Of a DNA stretch of 64,000 bases, positions 10,855 through 23,179 are shown in pieces. The notes under the pieces were generated by a model that saw only the letters and a list, made by a program, of their open reading frames with translations, was not told where the DNA came from and did no database searches. Both the position numbers and the translations under genes were made by a program. This stretch comes from Blumeriella jaapii (Eukaryota; Ascomycota; Leotiomycetes; Helotiales; Drepanopezizaceae). Positions within the stretch are counted from its first letter, which is position 1. Each line of letters opens with the position of its first letter. The stretch lies in assembly GCA_009599575.1 (NCBI GenBank), contig VWND01000007.1, positions 1,683,501 through 1,747,500 of the forward strand, in the 5' to 3' direction.

Positions 10855-13800
10855 TTACGAGAAAAACGCAGGCTTTTCTTTGCTCGTCGGCTTCGCGCTC
10901 CTATTCTTCTGCACCACCTGTCCATCGTCCAATTCGCCCTCTTTCTTGCCCTGCTTGAGATCTTGCACGACGTTCTTGCGCGGCTTCTGCACCAACTTCA
11001 GCTCCTCCCTCTGCCGCGCAAAGACTGCCTCCAGGTTCTCCCCCCTCTTTGTGGCCTCCACGGCCTTCTCTGCCATCTCCACGTTCTCGAATGCTCCATT
11101 GGCGTTCCACGTTTTGTTCTCGCGCATAGCTTTAACTCGGCCTCTCAGCCCATGCGCGCGCTTCTCCTCCATGATAGCCCACACCTGTTGGACGACTGAC
11201 CAGCCGTGCGTGACTGCGTCGGTCGCTGCTTTGGTTTCCTTCTCGCTTAGAGCGCCGAGATCGCGCTGGCCCTCCATGATACGTGCTCTCCGAATAAAAT
11301 TCGTGGGCTGGTGGCCTTTAAGAAGTTGCTTGTGGATGCCCTTGAATGTGTATCCAAATGGCCCAAAGATCGCTGCAAGGTCCTTGAGAACAAAGCCCGT
11401 GAGCCCCATCCCGACGCCTTTGACGAAGCCAACGGGTCCGCCATCGCGGGCGCCTGTGTAGGGCTGCGTTACGAGACCGGTGACACCATCATAGATGCCG
11501 AGTGCGAACTCTTCTCCCGCGGCTTTGAGGCCGGATTTGATGCCTGTGATTCGAGTAGGTCTGTAGCACTGTTAGCTCACTGCCTTGATGTAAGGAATCA
11601 ATCCATCCTTGCCTTCTCACTGTCTCATCCCCGTACAGACGTGGAGCATTATGGAACCCTTGAGCGATAGCAAGAGTGAGGTCCATCGGAGCTCGAGCGA
11701 TGTACTCTGCCGTCTTAGCGATACCCGAACCAACGTTCTTTCCGGTCTCTACAGCAACATTGTCTTCTGGATCATCCGACAGTTCCGACACTGCGTCGTC
11801 GTCATGCTCATGCTGAGCTTCATTCTGAGCATCACGCTTCTGTGACATTGGCTCGCCCATCTGTGAGTGCTTCCCTAGATCTGGGCCACTAGTCACCTTC
11901 TCCATGCCTGTGCTGGGAGCCTTTGAGGCTGGAATACCTGCGTCGTTCGGGAACTGGTTTTCCTGGCCTCTAGGCCGCCCATTGACCTGCGCATTATCGT
12001 TTCCGTTCATCGACGTCCTGTTAATGATTTTAAGTTCCTCTGTTGTGCCATTAGTCTGGCCAGCACCATTCTTCCCATGATCAACGTCCATGGACTTTCG
12101 ACTAAGCTGTTCGGATTTTCTCCTTTCTTCCGATCGTGTCTCGCTCGTCGCTTAGAGCTCTTAGCAATCTTGAACGGCACGCTGCCAACACCTGTGGCGA
12201 TGCCGGTGACAGTCCCCATGATCGCGGTCGCTCCGCCGGATAGCGGTTCTCCCGGCCCTTCGAAATCGTTCCATTCGTTGTGCCGTATCAGTCGCAATTG
12301 CTTCCAAGTGATCTTCTTCTTTTCCACGAGAAGACCCGCCGCAAGAGCACTCAAGCGCAAGCTCGTGCCCTTGAGAGTCCAGACGGCGACTCGGTCTTCC
12401 AGGATAGAGCAACGCATAGAGTGCTCGCCCCTGAGGATAAGACTGCGGTGGAAAGATGTGACGGCGTTCTTCGATCCATCACCTTCGTTTTTGATATCAC
12501 CGGCAATTTTCTCAGCCGCCTTGCGGGCATCATCCGTTAATAAGAATTTGATGCCATCCGCAAGCTTGTCGACTGTTAGTTCTTTGTGGGGAACAGGTTT
12601 CGGTCCAGCTCCAGCTTCGCTCATCATAATTCCCCAAAACCTGAAGTCTGTCAGTAACGCGCTTTAGCAAAAGCGTTGAAGAGAGTAACGCACATCTGAT
12701 CTCCAAAAAACGGCACGATCATCGCCGGCTTCCCGCACTTCAATCCGATAGCCGTCGTCCCGGCACCACCGTGGTGAACCACAGCCGCGACTTCGGGAAA
12801 CAGCCAGTCGTGAGGAGTGTTCTCGAGCATGTAAATGTTATTGGGCGTGTTCTCGTCACCGAGCCCACCCCAGCCCTTGGAGACCAGCGCTCTCACACCC
12901 GCCTTCTCCACGGCCTCGAAGATCATTCTAGTGAACTTGTCCGGCTCGTCGACCACGATCGATCCAAACCCAATGTAGACCGGTGGCTCTCCTGCATCTA
13001 TGAACTTGACGAGATCCTCAGGCGGTTTAAACGAGGAAGCCAGATCGAGGAATACAAAGCCAGCAATGTCGATTTCCGGTCCCCAATCTTTGGGCTTCGG
13101 CACGAGGCCTGGGCTCCAGAGATACGTGTAAGGAACCTTGAGACGATACAACTGCCCAGGTGCCCACAGCGTGGAGACTGGCTCGAGCCCCAAAGTCTTG
13201 ACGCGAAACGTGTTGACCAGATCTCCCAGTCCCTGCCAGGTCATCATCTCTACCAGCGGGTAAGACATGAAATTAGCGTATCCCGCATCGACGTTCGATT
13301 TCTTGATGTTCGCCAGCGGGTGGGGGAATGCCTGGGTCGGCGTGTACGGAAAGGTGAACATGAGATGCAGGGGAATTCCTAATCTCTCAGCACAGTGAAT
13401 GTGTGCGAAGCTAGGTGGGTTGGCGATAATGGCATCCGCCACGAACGGCGCCTCGGCCCCCATCATCTTTTTGTTGTTGGGATCCTTCTCGTCGTCGGTG
13501 GCATTGATGCAAGCACGCCAGAAGCCCTCAAACATCTCCGCCATCTGCCCCCTCCTCCGTCCGACCTCACCCTTCTTCAGCGTTTCCATGGTAGGTATCA
13601 TGCCCGGATTCTTGACCATAAAGGCCATCAGCTCCGCCGGATCGCCGCCCACAGAGAAGAATTCGAGGCCAGAGTCCTTCTCCACGAACTCTTTGAAAGC
13701 GGGATGTGTTGCGATGCGAACCCTGTGTCCATACTCCTTGAGGTTCTTTCCCAGCTTCAGGAACGGCTGGATATCCCCTCGACTCCCAATGACCATGACC

Positions 13801-14450
13801 ACAATACTCAGCTTCGGGCGCGGCACATCCGACGAGATCGTCAAGCTCGAAGCATCAGAGACGCTCCTCTCTCCACCCCTCTCCCCCGCCGCGCCATGGC
13901 CCCTGGCAACGTTCTTGAGGAAGTTCGCTCCGAGGGCCTTCGCCAGGTATCCGCGATTGCTCGTCTCATTGACACTGATGTTCAGTCTCCCATCCTTCTT
14001 CGACACCTTCCCCCTCGTGCTGAAATCCTCGTTCCCCACATCGAACCGCGAGTAGGAGTCCTGCCGGGCATTCGAGCTCAGGCCCCTGCTCAGGCCCCTC
14101 CGGACCTTGCCCCGTCCCAAGCCATTCTTCTTCTTCAGCTTCTTCTTCTTGTCCTGCGTCTCCTGCTCCTCATCCTCGTCGGAAGAGCTGCTCGAGGCGG
14201 CATCGTCGCCGGGGCTCGGCCCGCCAGCTTTCTGCTGCGGGAGGCATGAGGTCGGGTACCGTGTCAAGGCGGGCGCCTCCCACGTCGGCGCGTTGACCAC
14301 GCGTTCCGTCTGCCACTGTCTCGACATCGCCGGCCTCGGGGCCTCGTCGGTCGCCAGGTGGGAGGAGGCATCGTGATCGGGATTCTGGTGCGCCAGTGCA
14401 GCGGCCCCGGCAGAGCCGCTGTTGCTCCTCTCGCCCGTATCGTTCGCCAT
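10855..14450 (-). CDS. UDP-glycosyltransferase (sterol glucosyltransferase-like) with a long C-terminal extension
   Basis: The predicted protein is 1144 aa from exons 12694-14450, 12096-12640, 11621-12039 and 10855-11568. After a Ser-rich, basic N-terminus, a GT-B fold begins near residue 215 (VVMVIGSRGDIQPFLKLGK). The UDP-binding end lies near 555 (HHGGAGTTAIGLKCGKP), typical of GT1/GT28 sterol 3-beta-glucosyltransferases. Intron 12641-12693 is solid (DQ|MFWG join). Intron 12040-12095 has a weak GTCCAT donor; intron 11569-11620 has its branch-like CTAAC right at the acceptor. Either of the last two could hide a 1-nt indel. The last ~240 residues hold a glycine-rich helical stretch (GLVTQPYTGAR, GFVKGVGMGLTG) recalling Vps13-type C-terminal membrane motifs, then a coiled, charged tail. 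No PH or GRAM domain of Atg26 is visible. The substrate is not known. Confidence 0.85.
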
Positions 14451-15877
14451 GGTGGAACGCTGGGCGCGGGATGTGTATGTAGGTGCGTGCAGACAGAAGA
14501 AGAAGCACAGTCGAGGGACGCTGGCCCGGTCGGGACCGGTGTGGTGGTTCGCGGAGCGGAAGCGTCGAGCAGCCAGCAACTTCTTCAACCACCTTCAGGC
14601 AAGGGGGAGAACTGCACATGAAGTATAGTACAGGACTTCCGGAGAGCGCAGCTGCGACAAGCGAGTGATTCACCTCACACGCGCGTATTACAACCGTGCC
14701 GTAGAGTACAGTCGCTCGGACTGACTGTCTACGTCTAAGAAATGTACTGTATTGTACTACATTTGTACCAGGTACTCACAGAGACACTGCACTGTTCAAG
14801 ATGTGACAGCGGCGAGGGATCCGGAAGTCCGATGACGTCACTCCGGCGGCAGCAGATTTCGCTTCTACAGTACATGTGTATATACAGTATATTTATACAG
14901 CACAGTACAGTACTGTAGAGTATGCATACTGTAAGTAAGTACCTACCAGTAAGTAAGTAGGTACTTAACGAGAACTTACTTTCTGTAAGTGCTATATGTA
15001 CAGTACACACGTACTTACCGTACGTACCGTATGTTAAAGTTGCATGCAGATCCCGAATGCTTAAGTATGATAAACATACATACATACCTACCTAGGTACC
15101 TAGGTATACAGTACAGTAGGTACAGTAGCTCCCCATACGTTACAGTACTTCTTAGCGACTGGCGATGATGGGCCTTCTGCTTCCGGTTCGTCTCATCTTC
15201 TGTCATATTTCATCGCAACAGGGGAACAGGGGCTGCTGACAGGTGCATGCTGTACAGTAAAATACAATACTCACATAATGTACGGTACCCAACCCCAGCC
15301 CCAACCCCGATCCCGATTCCGCTTCTGCGATACAAAACGATGCGGTTGATTCCATCAAATCCTCACCAGCGAGTCACCGCCAACAACTTCCGCACGGCAC
15401 CTCATCACACAGGACAAGTGCGAGCACCCGGCGGGAGTCTGGACCCATGCCACCTCGCTAGGAGGCTTTGGTCCGAAGCACGCGAGTAAACATGGACCAC
15501 AGACTACAGAGACATTCGCGAGACATGCAAGCAGCCGGAGGAGTCGAAAGCGATGGCATGGTTTTTCATTCTCGGACTCAAATAATAATGCGTCGTGCCT
15601 AATCGTGGGTAATGACGCCACCCATGCCTGACAACGTGTTGGCGGCCATAAGAACATGATTCCCCGGTGTCGTCGCTCCGTCAGTCAGCAACATCATGAA
15701 TACCGGTCCCACTGATCCTGCAGCCTGCAAGTCACGAAGCCCCGTCTGTCTCCAGATCTACGCCGCTCCACGGCGTGACGAGCGACCGACAAGGCAATGA
15801 GGTCGATGGGGACCAAGCCCAGAATGATAACAGAAATACCTCCTCCTCTGGCAACATGACATGGCATCCGGCCGCGC
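14451..15877. promoter_or_regulatory. Long intergenic region rich in TACAGTAC words
   Basis: These 1.4 kb separate the glycosyltransferase start from the stop of the next minus-strand gene. From about 14740 to 15290 the sequence is dominated by overlapping TACAGTA/TACTGTA, TAAGTAAGTA and CCTAGGTAC words. No open reading frame with coding character was found. Confidence 0.6.
14730..15290. repeat. Cluster of short palindromic words (TACAGTAC, TAAGTAAG, CCTAGG)
   Basis: Examples are CACAGTACAGTACTGTAG at 14901-14918, GTAAGTAAGTACCTACC near 14932, CCTACCTAGGTACCTAGG near 15088 and TACAGTACAGTAGGTACAGTAG near 15107. They form a dispersed low-complexity patch rather than a clean tandem array. Confidence 0.7.
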
Positions 15878-17897
15878 TCAATCCCTTCGTCCGATACGCC
15901 ACTCATCCGGCTCTGGCGTCTCTCTCAGGTTGCCCCCTTCGTTCTGAGCATCTCTGGCGCCCCAGAGTCGAGTCTCGGCATTGTGAAATCTCACGCCATC
16001 GACCCAGCTTTGCTCGTCGTCTCCGTTCTCTCGACCCCCGTAGAGGCCCCGAAATCCGCGCTGCGTATACCCAGGCGGCGATGCTGGCCGTCCTCCTCGC
16101 ATGGGGTGGTATAGTGGCACCCGGTGTCGACGTGAGACGCTAGTCACGCCCTCTCCATCGTTGCTGTTGACATGAGCACGGTGTGGAGCTTCAGCTCTCG
16201 TGGTCGGGGCCGTGTAGGCTGGGTGGTATCGCGATTGGTGTCTTGATTCCGGTAGATTTGCCGGGGTTTGGGGCTGGGTATCAGGAGACAGCGCATCATT
16301 GTAAATTCGATACGTTCGAGAAGGCGTGAAAGGCTCATGTTCGCCCGAAACTCCTCGGCTCTGGTCCTGGCGTGGGGTTGGTGAGGCGGAAGGTGAAGGT
16401 GGCTGCGGTGATCCCTGACGACTGAATGGAGTGATGTTTCGGATGTTACTGATCGCTCGACTCATGAAATGGGAGAAGTTGGATCGAGAACTGGACTATT
16501 CTGAATCAGAATACAGGTATCGACAGAAGGGATGGAAACATACTGGTGGGCTTGATCCTTGGGCTCCACCGTGCTCGGCTGCCTGAGCCGCATGCCCTGA
16601 TTGCGAACTGTAATCTCGCGGACCAGTGCTTGCTCGCACAGGAGTGGTTGACGAACTTCGGACCGGGCCCGTTGTTGGGTTTTCGTGCGCGTGATCACGA
16701 ACCGGCGACGACGGGAGAGACTCGGCTCTCGACACACTGCGAGACACAGTCGAGAAAGGTGGCGGTAGAGGCAGCTTGGGGGAAGAGAAAATGAACGTCC
16801 TGGTTCCAGGGTCCTCATCCTCTGAACGACTGGATGACTCACCTCCGTCTGATGTTTCCCGAGGTGGAACATGGGAAGATTCAGCGGAGGCGTTTCTAGA
16901 GCTCTGCAGAGAACTTCCTCTCAAATCATCGTGAAGGTTGACACCGTCTGAGCCACGAAGCTGTCCATTTGTCGAACTGGAGACAGTACGCTCTTGTTCG
17001 TAAGCTGCACTGGATCTTTCCGATGAGTCGAATGAAAAGCTGTTTGTTTGGTGTCTGAGCGTGCGAGTGGTGCTCGCCGGCCCACCAGGCCGAGGTGGAC
17101 GCTTCGGAGGTTGAGAAAAGAGGATACTCGGAGTCTTGTGAGTAGCGACTCGAGAAGCAACACGCGGCGTGAGACTAGAGGTCGGACGGCGTTCCGGAGA
17201 GCTTGAAGCATTCTGGGACAGGAACAAAGGTGAGCGGGGCAGGGCTCTTTGGCCAGGCCTACGGGAGCTAGGGAGTTGTAGTTTTCCAGGTGTGGAAGCA
17301 TCGTTTGGAGCTGGAAACATTCAGCAGAGTAGATGGGATGACTTGGGACATACCGAACAGACTTTGGATGGGGTCTTCTGCTGCGCTTTGAGTAGGGGTT
17401 TCAATGAACCCGCCGTAATAGAAGTCGTCCTTCGACGGCGAGTATGCTCGGTGTGTATCGTCACCGTAGTGGGCGTTCTCTGGGGAGTGTTCCAGCCCCA
17501 CCGAGACATAGCCGTGCTCCTCGCCCCCGAGTTCTGTTACCGAAAGTTCTTGCGAGCCGACCGACGCAAGCGATTGAGATTGGGAGTTGACATGGCCGGT
17601 CAGAAAGGCGTCTATAGATGCTTTTGGTGAGGTGTGCTCGACTGGTTCGTGACGTGCCGGACGAATAACTTGTCCAGATTCGTCCCCTTCTGGCCTCGGA
17701 TACTGGCTGCTTGGGACCCGCCCCGTGTCATCGTGGGATGGTCGAAATCTCAGCTGAACAACTTGCTCCTCAAGGCCGCCTTTGCCCACCACTTTCATCC
17801 TGCGCCTAATCTGTTGCCGTTTCTCGTAATCCCTCAGGTCACTCACACCCATCTGGATGGCGGTGGGTGGTAGGCGAATCATGACTGCCATGCACAT
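15878..17897 (-). CDS. Ser/Pro-rich protein of unknown function
   Basis: I do not recognise a named family. Exons 17354-17897, 16544-17310 and 15878-16495 give 642 aa with frame kept. Intron 17311-17353 is 43 bp (GTATGT). Intron 16496-16543 is 48 bp and uses the AATAG acceptor, which joins SPP to SSSRSNFSHFMSRAISN and links what look like two separate reading frames. The N-terminus (MIRLPPTAIQM, then a charged helix DLRDYEKRQQIRRRM) and the C-terminal ~60 residues (RGFRGLYGGREN, WVDGVRFHNAE, ETPEPDEWRIGRR) look structured. The ~450 residues between are disordered, rich in Ser, Pro, Thr and Arg. No signal peptide or membrane segment is visible. The start could also be the Met at residue 3 or 6. 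Confidence 0.75.
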
Positions 17898-18720
17898 TCA
17901 CCGGAGGGCGGATGCCGCACAAGATGATCGAACAAGATGATCGAGGAGAAAGAAAAGAAGAGGAGGGCGGATTCAGGAAAGCTGCCAGCAAGAGCTGGCT
18001 TCGCTCTTTCCACCCGTGCACTCATTTTTGGAAGGTGTAGCTGGTGTATTTCTGCCGATGACTGGAGTTTGCTCCGTTGCCAGAACTACCAGACGAGGCG
18101 TGACGGCTGCATTGTCACCAAGAACGTTGGTCACAGTACGGGTAGGCAGCAGTGATCCCAGCTCAGGTAGCTTATCTCCGGCAGAGAGACAATGCTAGAG
18201 GGCCATGAATGCCAGAGCATCACCGAGAGAAGTCTCGCCCCTCAGCCGCGCCCATTGGCCAGCATCTCACGTCGACCCAGAGAGAGTCGAGATTTCTCGA
18301 TGGACGAGGACGATTCATGATAGATGCAAGCACAGAACCTTTGGAAGGGTGGTTCGGAATGCTGAGGGAGATAAGATCTCTCCTGGTTTCTGTCAATCCC
18401 CGATTAGCATTTGGGCATGAACAGACGTCTCCAAAAAAGCGAATACCGGGTAAGGAATGCCGATTAGAGTTCGCATCATTTGCTTAACATAATGATGTGT
18501 TTCAGAGCGCTCACAGAGCTGAAATTACCCAACTGGTGACACTCAGCCAGCACAACGCGTGTGAGCAAGCTAGTCGAGTGCTAGTAACAGACTGCTGGTA
18601 GCCGCATGTATGAGATGAGCGAGGACAACCTGTAGACGGGATCTTACTGTACTTTGGTACCGCACTTACAGTAGCATTGTCGTGGACGTCGACGACGATT
18701 CCTCGATTGAGGCGGAAGCT

Positions 18721-18800
18721 GTGCGGTGTGCGGAGTGCGGAGTGCGGAGTGCGGAGTGCGGTGTGCGGTGTGCGGTGTGCTGTGTGTGCTGTGTGTGCTG
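18721..18800 (+). repeat. 7-bp minisatellite, unit GTGCGGA/GTGCGGT
   Basis: About nine near-perfect 7-bp units are followed by a decayed GTGTGTGCT tail. The array lies about 550 bp upstream of the kinase ATG. Confidence 0.9.
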
Positions 18801-19020
18801 ACCTGAGCCTGCCTGCCGTGTACTTGGATGCTTGGGCCCTTTTCGAGCTGCCCGCCGCCCAATCACAAGCACCATTACCCAGATCTATCTCCCCTCCCAA
18901 GTCGGCGATAATCATAATAGATGACCTATCTACCTACATACAGCACCTACCTACCTACCATACAGAAGTACATACGGCCTGCAGCCTCGCCGCCCTGCGC
19001 TCCTGACGCCTGCGTCCACA

Positions 19021-19134
19021 CGAGCGAACGATCGAACGAACCAACGAACGTACGAGCCAACGAACCAACGAACCAACAAACCAACGAACCCACGAACCCA
19101 CGAACCCACGAAACGAAACGAACCGAAACTAACC
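19021..19134 (+). repeat. 8-bp degenerate tandem repeat, unit CGAACCAA/CGAACCCA
   Basis: Roughly 13 units of a CGAAC-based octamer lie in the likely 5' leader of the kinase gene, about 220 bp before its ATG. The strand is strikingly poor in T across the array. Confidence 0.9.
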
Positions 19135-19350
19135 AGCTGTGGGCTGTGAAGAAACGCTACGCCTGCTTCTTTCTCTCCCTCCACCAGTCCTGAGCTGAGC
19201 AGAGCCGCAAAGCGCGGATCGATCCTCGTCATTTTGCTGCGCACTGGGGTGACGACGGTAGACTGGCGGAGGAGACAGGCACACGCACTTGTGCCATGCT
19301 ACCAGCACACCGAGCCCCCGAATGCGACATTTTTGTACACGGCGACCATC

Positions 19351-22168
19351 ATGAACAACGATCTCTCTTTGAGTCAGTCCTTGGGCGGTCTCCGAAGTAA
19401 GTCGATCGACTACGACCACCTTGCTCTCTCCGCTGGATCCCGGAGTCTAAGCCCCGGCACCGTACTGACTACTTGCGATCGTGTAGTTGCGAACCCTGAT
19501 GACGAGTCACCAGGAACACCTCAAGATGTCCCCATAAACTCAAGATTAGAAACTGCCCTGCTCGAACCCACCCGAACCACCGACGAGGCACCGACCCCGA
19601 ATCCTTTATCGCAACAAGCTCGGTCAACGACGGACCCCCAGTCCCAGTCTCGAAGACATTCGATATTCAACATCCTCCGCCGTGGGGATTCCTCCGCTGA
19701 CACCTCGCCCTCACAAAGCCCCTCAGATACCCTAGACCCAAAGCTTGGCAGTCCAAGGTCAGAGTCGAGCAGCAGTGAGTCGTACAAGGCCCCGAGTGAT
19801 TCGTTGGCACGAGCTTCGACGACCAAGGCATATCGGCAGAGCATGCCCTTGAACCATCAAGCACAACCGCCAGCGCAATTTCCTCCATACCAGACAGGTG
19901 CAATGCAGAACGGCAGTAGAGGCTACCCGCCTCCAGGGTCCACGAGGCCCATGTCAGGGCTATACTCAGCACAACCACCACCGAACGCAATGCCTTCCCG
20001 CGAACCTGGATCGTATCGGACAGCAACCGAACCTTCGAAGTCGGGCCCGCTATCAAGAAGCGACTCGCGATCAACAAATATGCCATCAGGCGTACCTTCG
20101 AGCGAGCCGAGCCATAGGGATCGGTCGTACAACCAGCATACCCCCTTGACAGCTGGTAATGCACCGCTGCCACCAAGGCGGAGCTCGAGGGGGAGGGGTG
20201 GGGGGCATACGGACGGCACTACTAGTGCGTCCGGTTCGTCTGCCCCCAGGTATGATCTCGAGGGGAACCTGGTGCCTAGCAATGAGGAGTGGAAAGATAA
20301 AGGGGCAGCTGTTGGGGTAAGGGAGGAGCTCGATGCAAGTGGGAAGCTCGTCCTGAGACAGGTGAAAAAAGGGGTGCGGGATTTCGTGTTTGGCCGAACG
20401 CTAGGAGAGGGTTCATACAGCACGGTTTTATTGGCGACGGACCGCCAGACATTGAAGGAATACGCAGTCAAAATTCTGGACAAGAAGCATATCATCAAGG
20501 AGAAGAAGATCAAATATGTGAACATTGAGAAGGACACGCTGAACCGATTGATAGAGCATCCAGGGATCGTTCGGCTTTACTACACGTTCCAGGACAGTTC
20601 GTCATTGTACTACGTTCTGGATGTGGCAAGTGGTGGAGAGCTTCTGGGAGTCTTGAAGAAGATAGGGTCGTTCGACGTGGAGTGCACCAGATTTTACGGA
20701 GCCCAATTATTGGACGCAATCGAGCATATGCACAATAGAGGGGTGATCCATCGGGATCTCAAACCTGAGAATGTTTTGATGGATGACCAGATGCACATCA
20801 AAATCACCGATTTCGGGACGGCAAAGCTGCTGCCGGATCCGAGGAAACCCAAGGACCCAACGAGACCTTACGACATGACAGGCGAGGAAGAAGAATCCGC
20901 CCGAGCTCGGTCTTTTGTTGGCACTGCGGAGTATGTCAGTCCGGAGCTGCTCACAGACAAAAATGCGTGCAAAGCTAGTGATTTATGGGCGTATGGTTGC
21001 ATCGTCTACCAACTTCTTACAGGACGGCCTCCTTTCAAAGCTGGTAATGAGTATCAGACCTTTCAAAAGATTGTCGGATTAGACTATGAGTTTCCACCGG
21101 GTTTCCCCCCGGCTGCAAGAGATCTGGTAGAGCGGCTCTTGGTTCTCGATCCTCAGAGGCGGCTGTCGATTGAGCACATCAAGAACCACGAGTTCTTTGA
21201 CGGAATACAATGGGGTCGGCAACTTTGGAGGCTGAAGGCCCCGAGGCTGAAGCCCTATATACCGACCACCCAAGAACCGACCCTCATAAAGCTGGGCAAC
21301 TATTCTAGCGCCCCCCAACAAATCTCTAATTCCCGGGGACCAGCAGGCCCAAATGCCTCTAATGGCAACTCGAGGCCGCAACCGAGAATCATCACCGAAC
21401 TACCTCCTCCGACTCAACTTGACATCGAGTGGTCTCCTGTTTTGACGAGGAATAATGAGCGAATTCTGAAGCTCGGGAATCTGATGGTTTTGACGACCCC
21501 TGCGCCTCATAGCCCGAGTTCTCGCAATGGGGAGCACGATGGTCATGAGAAGAGTAAGCTTTCGAGGTTCTTCGGTGGCAGCATAACCAAGAAGAGAGCG
21601 AGGTTGGTAATGGTCACGTCGAGTGCCAGGATAATATTGGCTGCTGCAGGAGGTGATGAGAAGAAGACTAAATCGGAGATCTCGCTTCTCGCTTCAGAAT
21701 GCTCATGGAGGACGCAGAAAGATGCGAAAGGCCACGAGGTGTGGTGTGTCGACACGGTTTGTGCCCTATCCTGTTACGTCTCCTCAAAGCTAATTGATGT
21801 CAGCGTGGCACGCAATATATCTTCGAAGACACGAAGTCCTCGGTGTCCACTGGCGATCCATCCAAAAGCTCTGCTCAAGAATGGATTGAGTCTATCGAGC
21901 GCGCAAAAGACCTTGCGCTGTCACAAAGCATGGTCGGCTCGTACACAGCGAGACCGGTTTTGATATGGGTTCCACCCGTCCAAGTCCCGTTAGTACAATC
22001 CAAGGCAGCTCCATCTACCCGGAAAGCTTCAACGCCGACCGAGCAGGTAGAAATCACTTGACGAAAAGCCAAGCGAGCTTAAACGAAGAGTACAATGACA
22101 AAGCGACGAAGAAGAACCACCGCTTCAGCAAACGGCAGTCTAAGAACGGACTCTCAACGCCGTTCTAG
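19351..22168 (+). CDS. PKH1: PDK1/Pkh-type AGC-master serine/threonine kinase, with a C-terminal frame break
   Basis: Exons 19351-19396, 19487-21756 and 21804-22168 encode about 860 aa. The kinase domain is at about residues 313-586: GEGSYSTV glycine loop, AVKILDKK with the catalytic Lys, HRDLKPEN, DFGTAK, and the activation segment SFVGTAEYVSPELL diagnostic of PDK1. A C-terminal PH-like region follows (NERILKLGNLMVL, then CSWRTQKDAKGHEVW). Pkh kinases phosphorylate the activation loops of Ypk, Sch9 and PKC and relay sphingolipid/eisosome signals. Intron 19397-19486 is exactly 90 bp with no stop, so retention would add 30 residues. Intron 21757-21803 has a CTAAT branch. Near 21935 the frame slips by one missing base: SMVGSY continues as SETGFDMGSTRPSPV and ends KNGLSTPF at 22168. 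Without repair it would stop at 22061. Confidence 0.92.
21925..21950 (+). other. Frame break in the C-terminus of the PDK1-like kinase
   Basis: The frame changes by one missing base between the SMVGSY and SETGFDMG codons, with no room for an intron. The tail in the second frame reads as a normal protein to 22168. Confidence 0.7.
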
Positions 22169-23179
22169 CTGCTCCCGGCATTCATGGACACCAAAATAAG
22201 CACAACACTTCTTACCATCGGCTGCATATTTCCCCCACACACACGTATAAATTTCGTTTGTCTCGCATTTGGTAGCATGGCGTAGGTTTCCGGGTCTACT
22301 TCTCTTGCATCCCTTCGTAATTGGACAGGGCTCCTCACGAATTATCAAAGATTTTTCCTGTGCTTTCTCTAGGGCCTCGATATTAGCCCACCTCAGTCCC
22401 GCAACAGGGATTTTGAGATGGATGGAGGGCTAAAACCGTTTGCGTATATCACAATCTGATCTGGGGCTGCACTACAACAGAACTGAGCGTCTTTTATTTC
22501 TTCTTCCTTCGTCTTGGCTAGGGCGATGACTTTTGGGTGGCACGGAAAGGACGTGATGGCGGTGGCTCTTACATAACCTCACTGTCTATTCCTGCATTGC
22601 GTTTCCTCTGCATGTGGAGTGCGATAAAAAGTGGGAGGGAAGAGAATGAACGGGGGCCAGAGCAATCATTGGAATCCTGCGATTGCGAATGGTGTATATT
22701 AGAGATTTCTCGAGAACAATGGTGAAGCACACTGGCCAGACTTGATTCAGCACCTCTTGCTCTCCTTTCTCTTTTCCCACGCACATGTTTTTCCTCCAAA
22801 CCGACCAAGCACTAATGAGTGTTTAGCAAGCCAACCAGGCCTCGCTACTGCTACCGTACTGTACTGTAGTTCGGAGATACACACAGCTCTCTCTTAGGTA
22901 AGCTCCAAGCTCCTCCTCCCCTCTTCTCTCTCATACGTCACTCTCCATTCACAAGCACATTTCATATATATATATATATATATATCACGACCCCTCTTTT
23001 CTCTCCCTCTTTCTCTCATTCCTCAACACCAGGCCCGATCCCACACAACCGACGACATACACATGTAGACACTTCCCTCTCTTCAGTACGGACATACCTA
23101 CCCGGCTCTAGATATCTCTCCACTACACCGCACCACAGCACCGTACAGCACAGTACAGAACACCACAGCTGAGCAAAAC
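22169..23179. other. Intergenic region without a supported gene
   Basis: This 1 kb lies between the kinase stop and the dehydrogenase start on the same strand. It contains a CCGTACTGTACTGTAG word near 22855, CT-rich leader-like sequence from 22900, and an (AT)n run at 22973-22985. Its small ORFs have no coding character. Confidence 0.6.
22973..22985. repeat. (AT)n microsatellite
   Basis: A short alternating AT run lies about 200 bp upstream of the dehydrogenase ATG. Confidence 0.85.

Larger units (their letters stand above)
17898..19350. promoter_or_regulatory. Divergent intergenic region before the PDK1-like kinase, with two minisatellites
   Basis: The 1.45 kb lie between divergent start codons (17897 and 19351). 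The proximal part of the kinase leader holds a 7-bp and an 8-bp tandem repeat, listed separately. No gene was supported here. Confidence 0.55.

Noticed and set aside
13395..14249. 284-codon plus-strand open frame
   Set aside because: It is antisense to the first exon of the UDP-glycosyltransferase; a low-complexity Leu/Arg product with no similarity.
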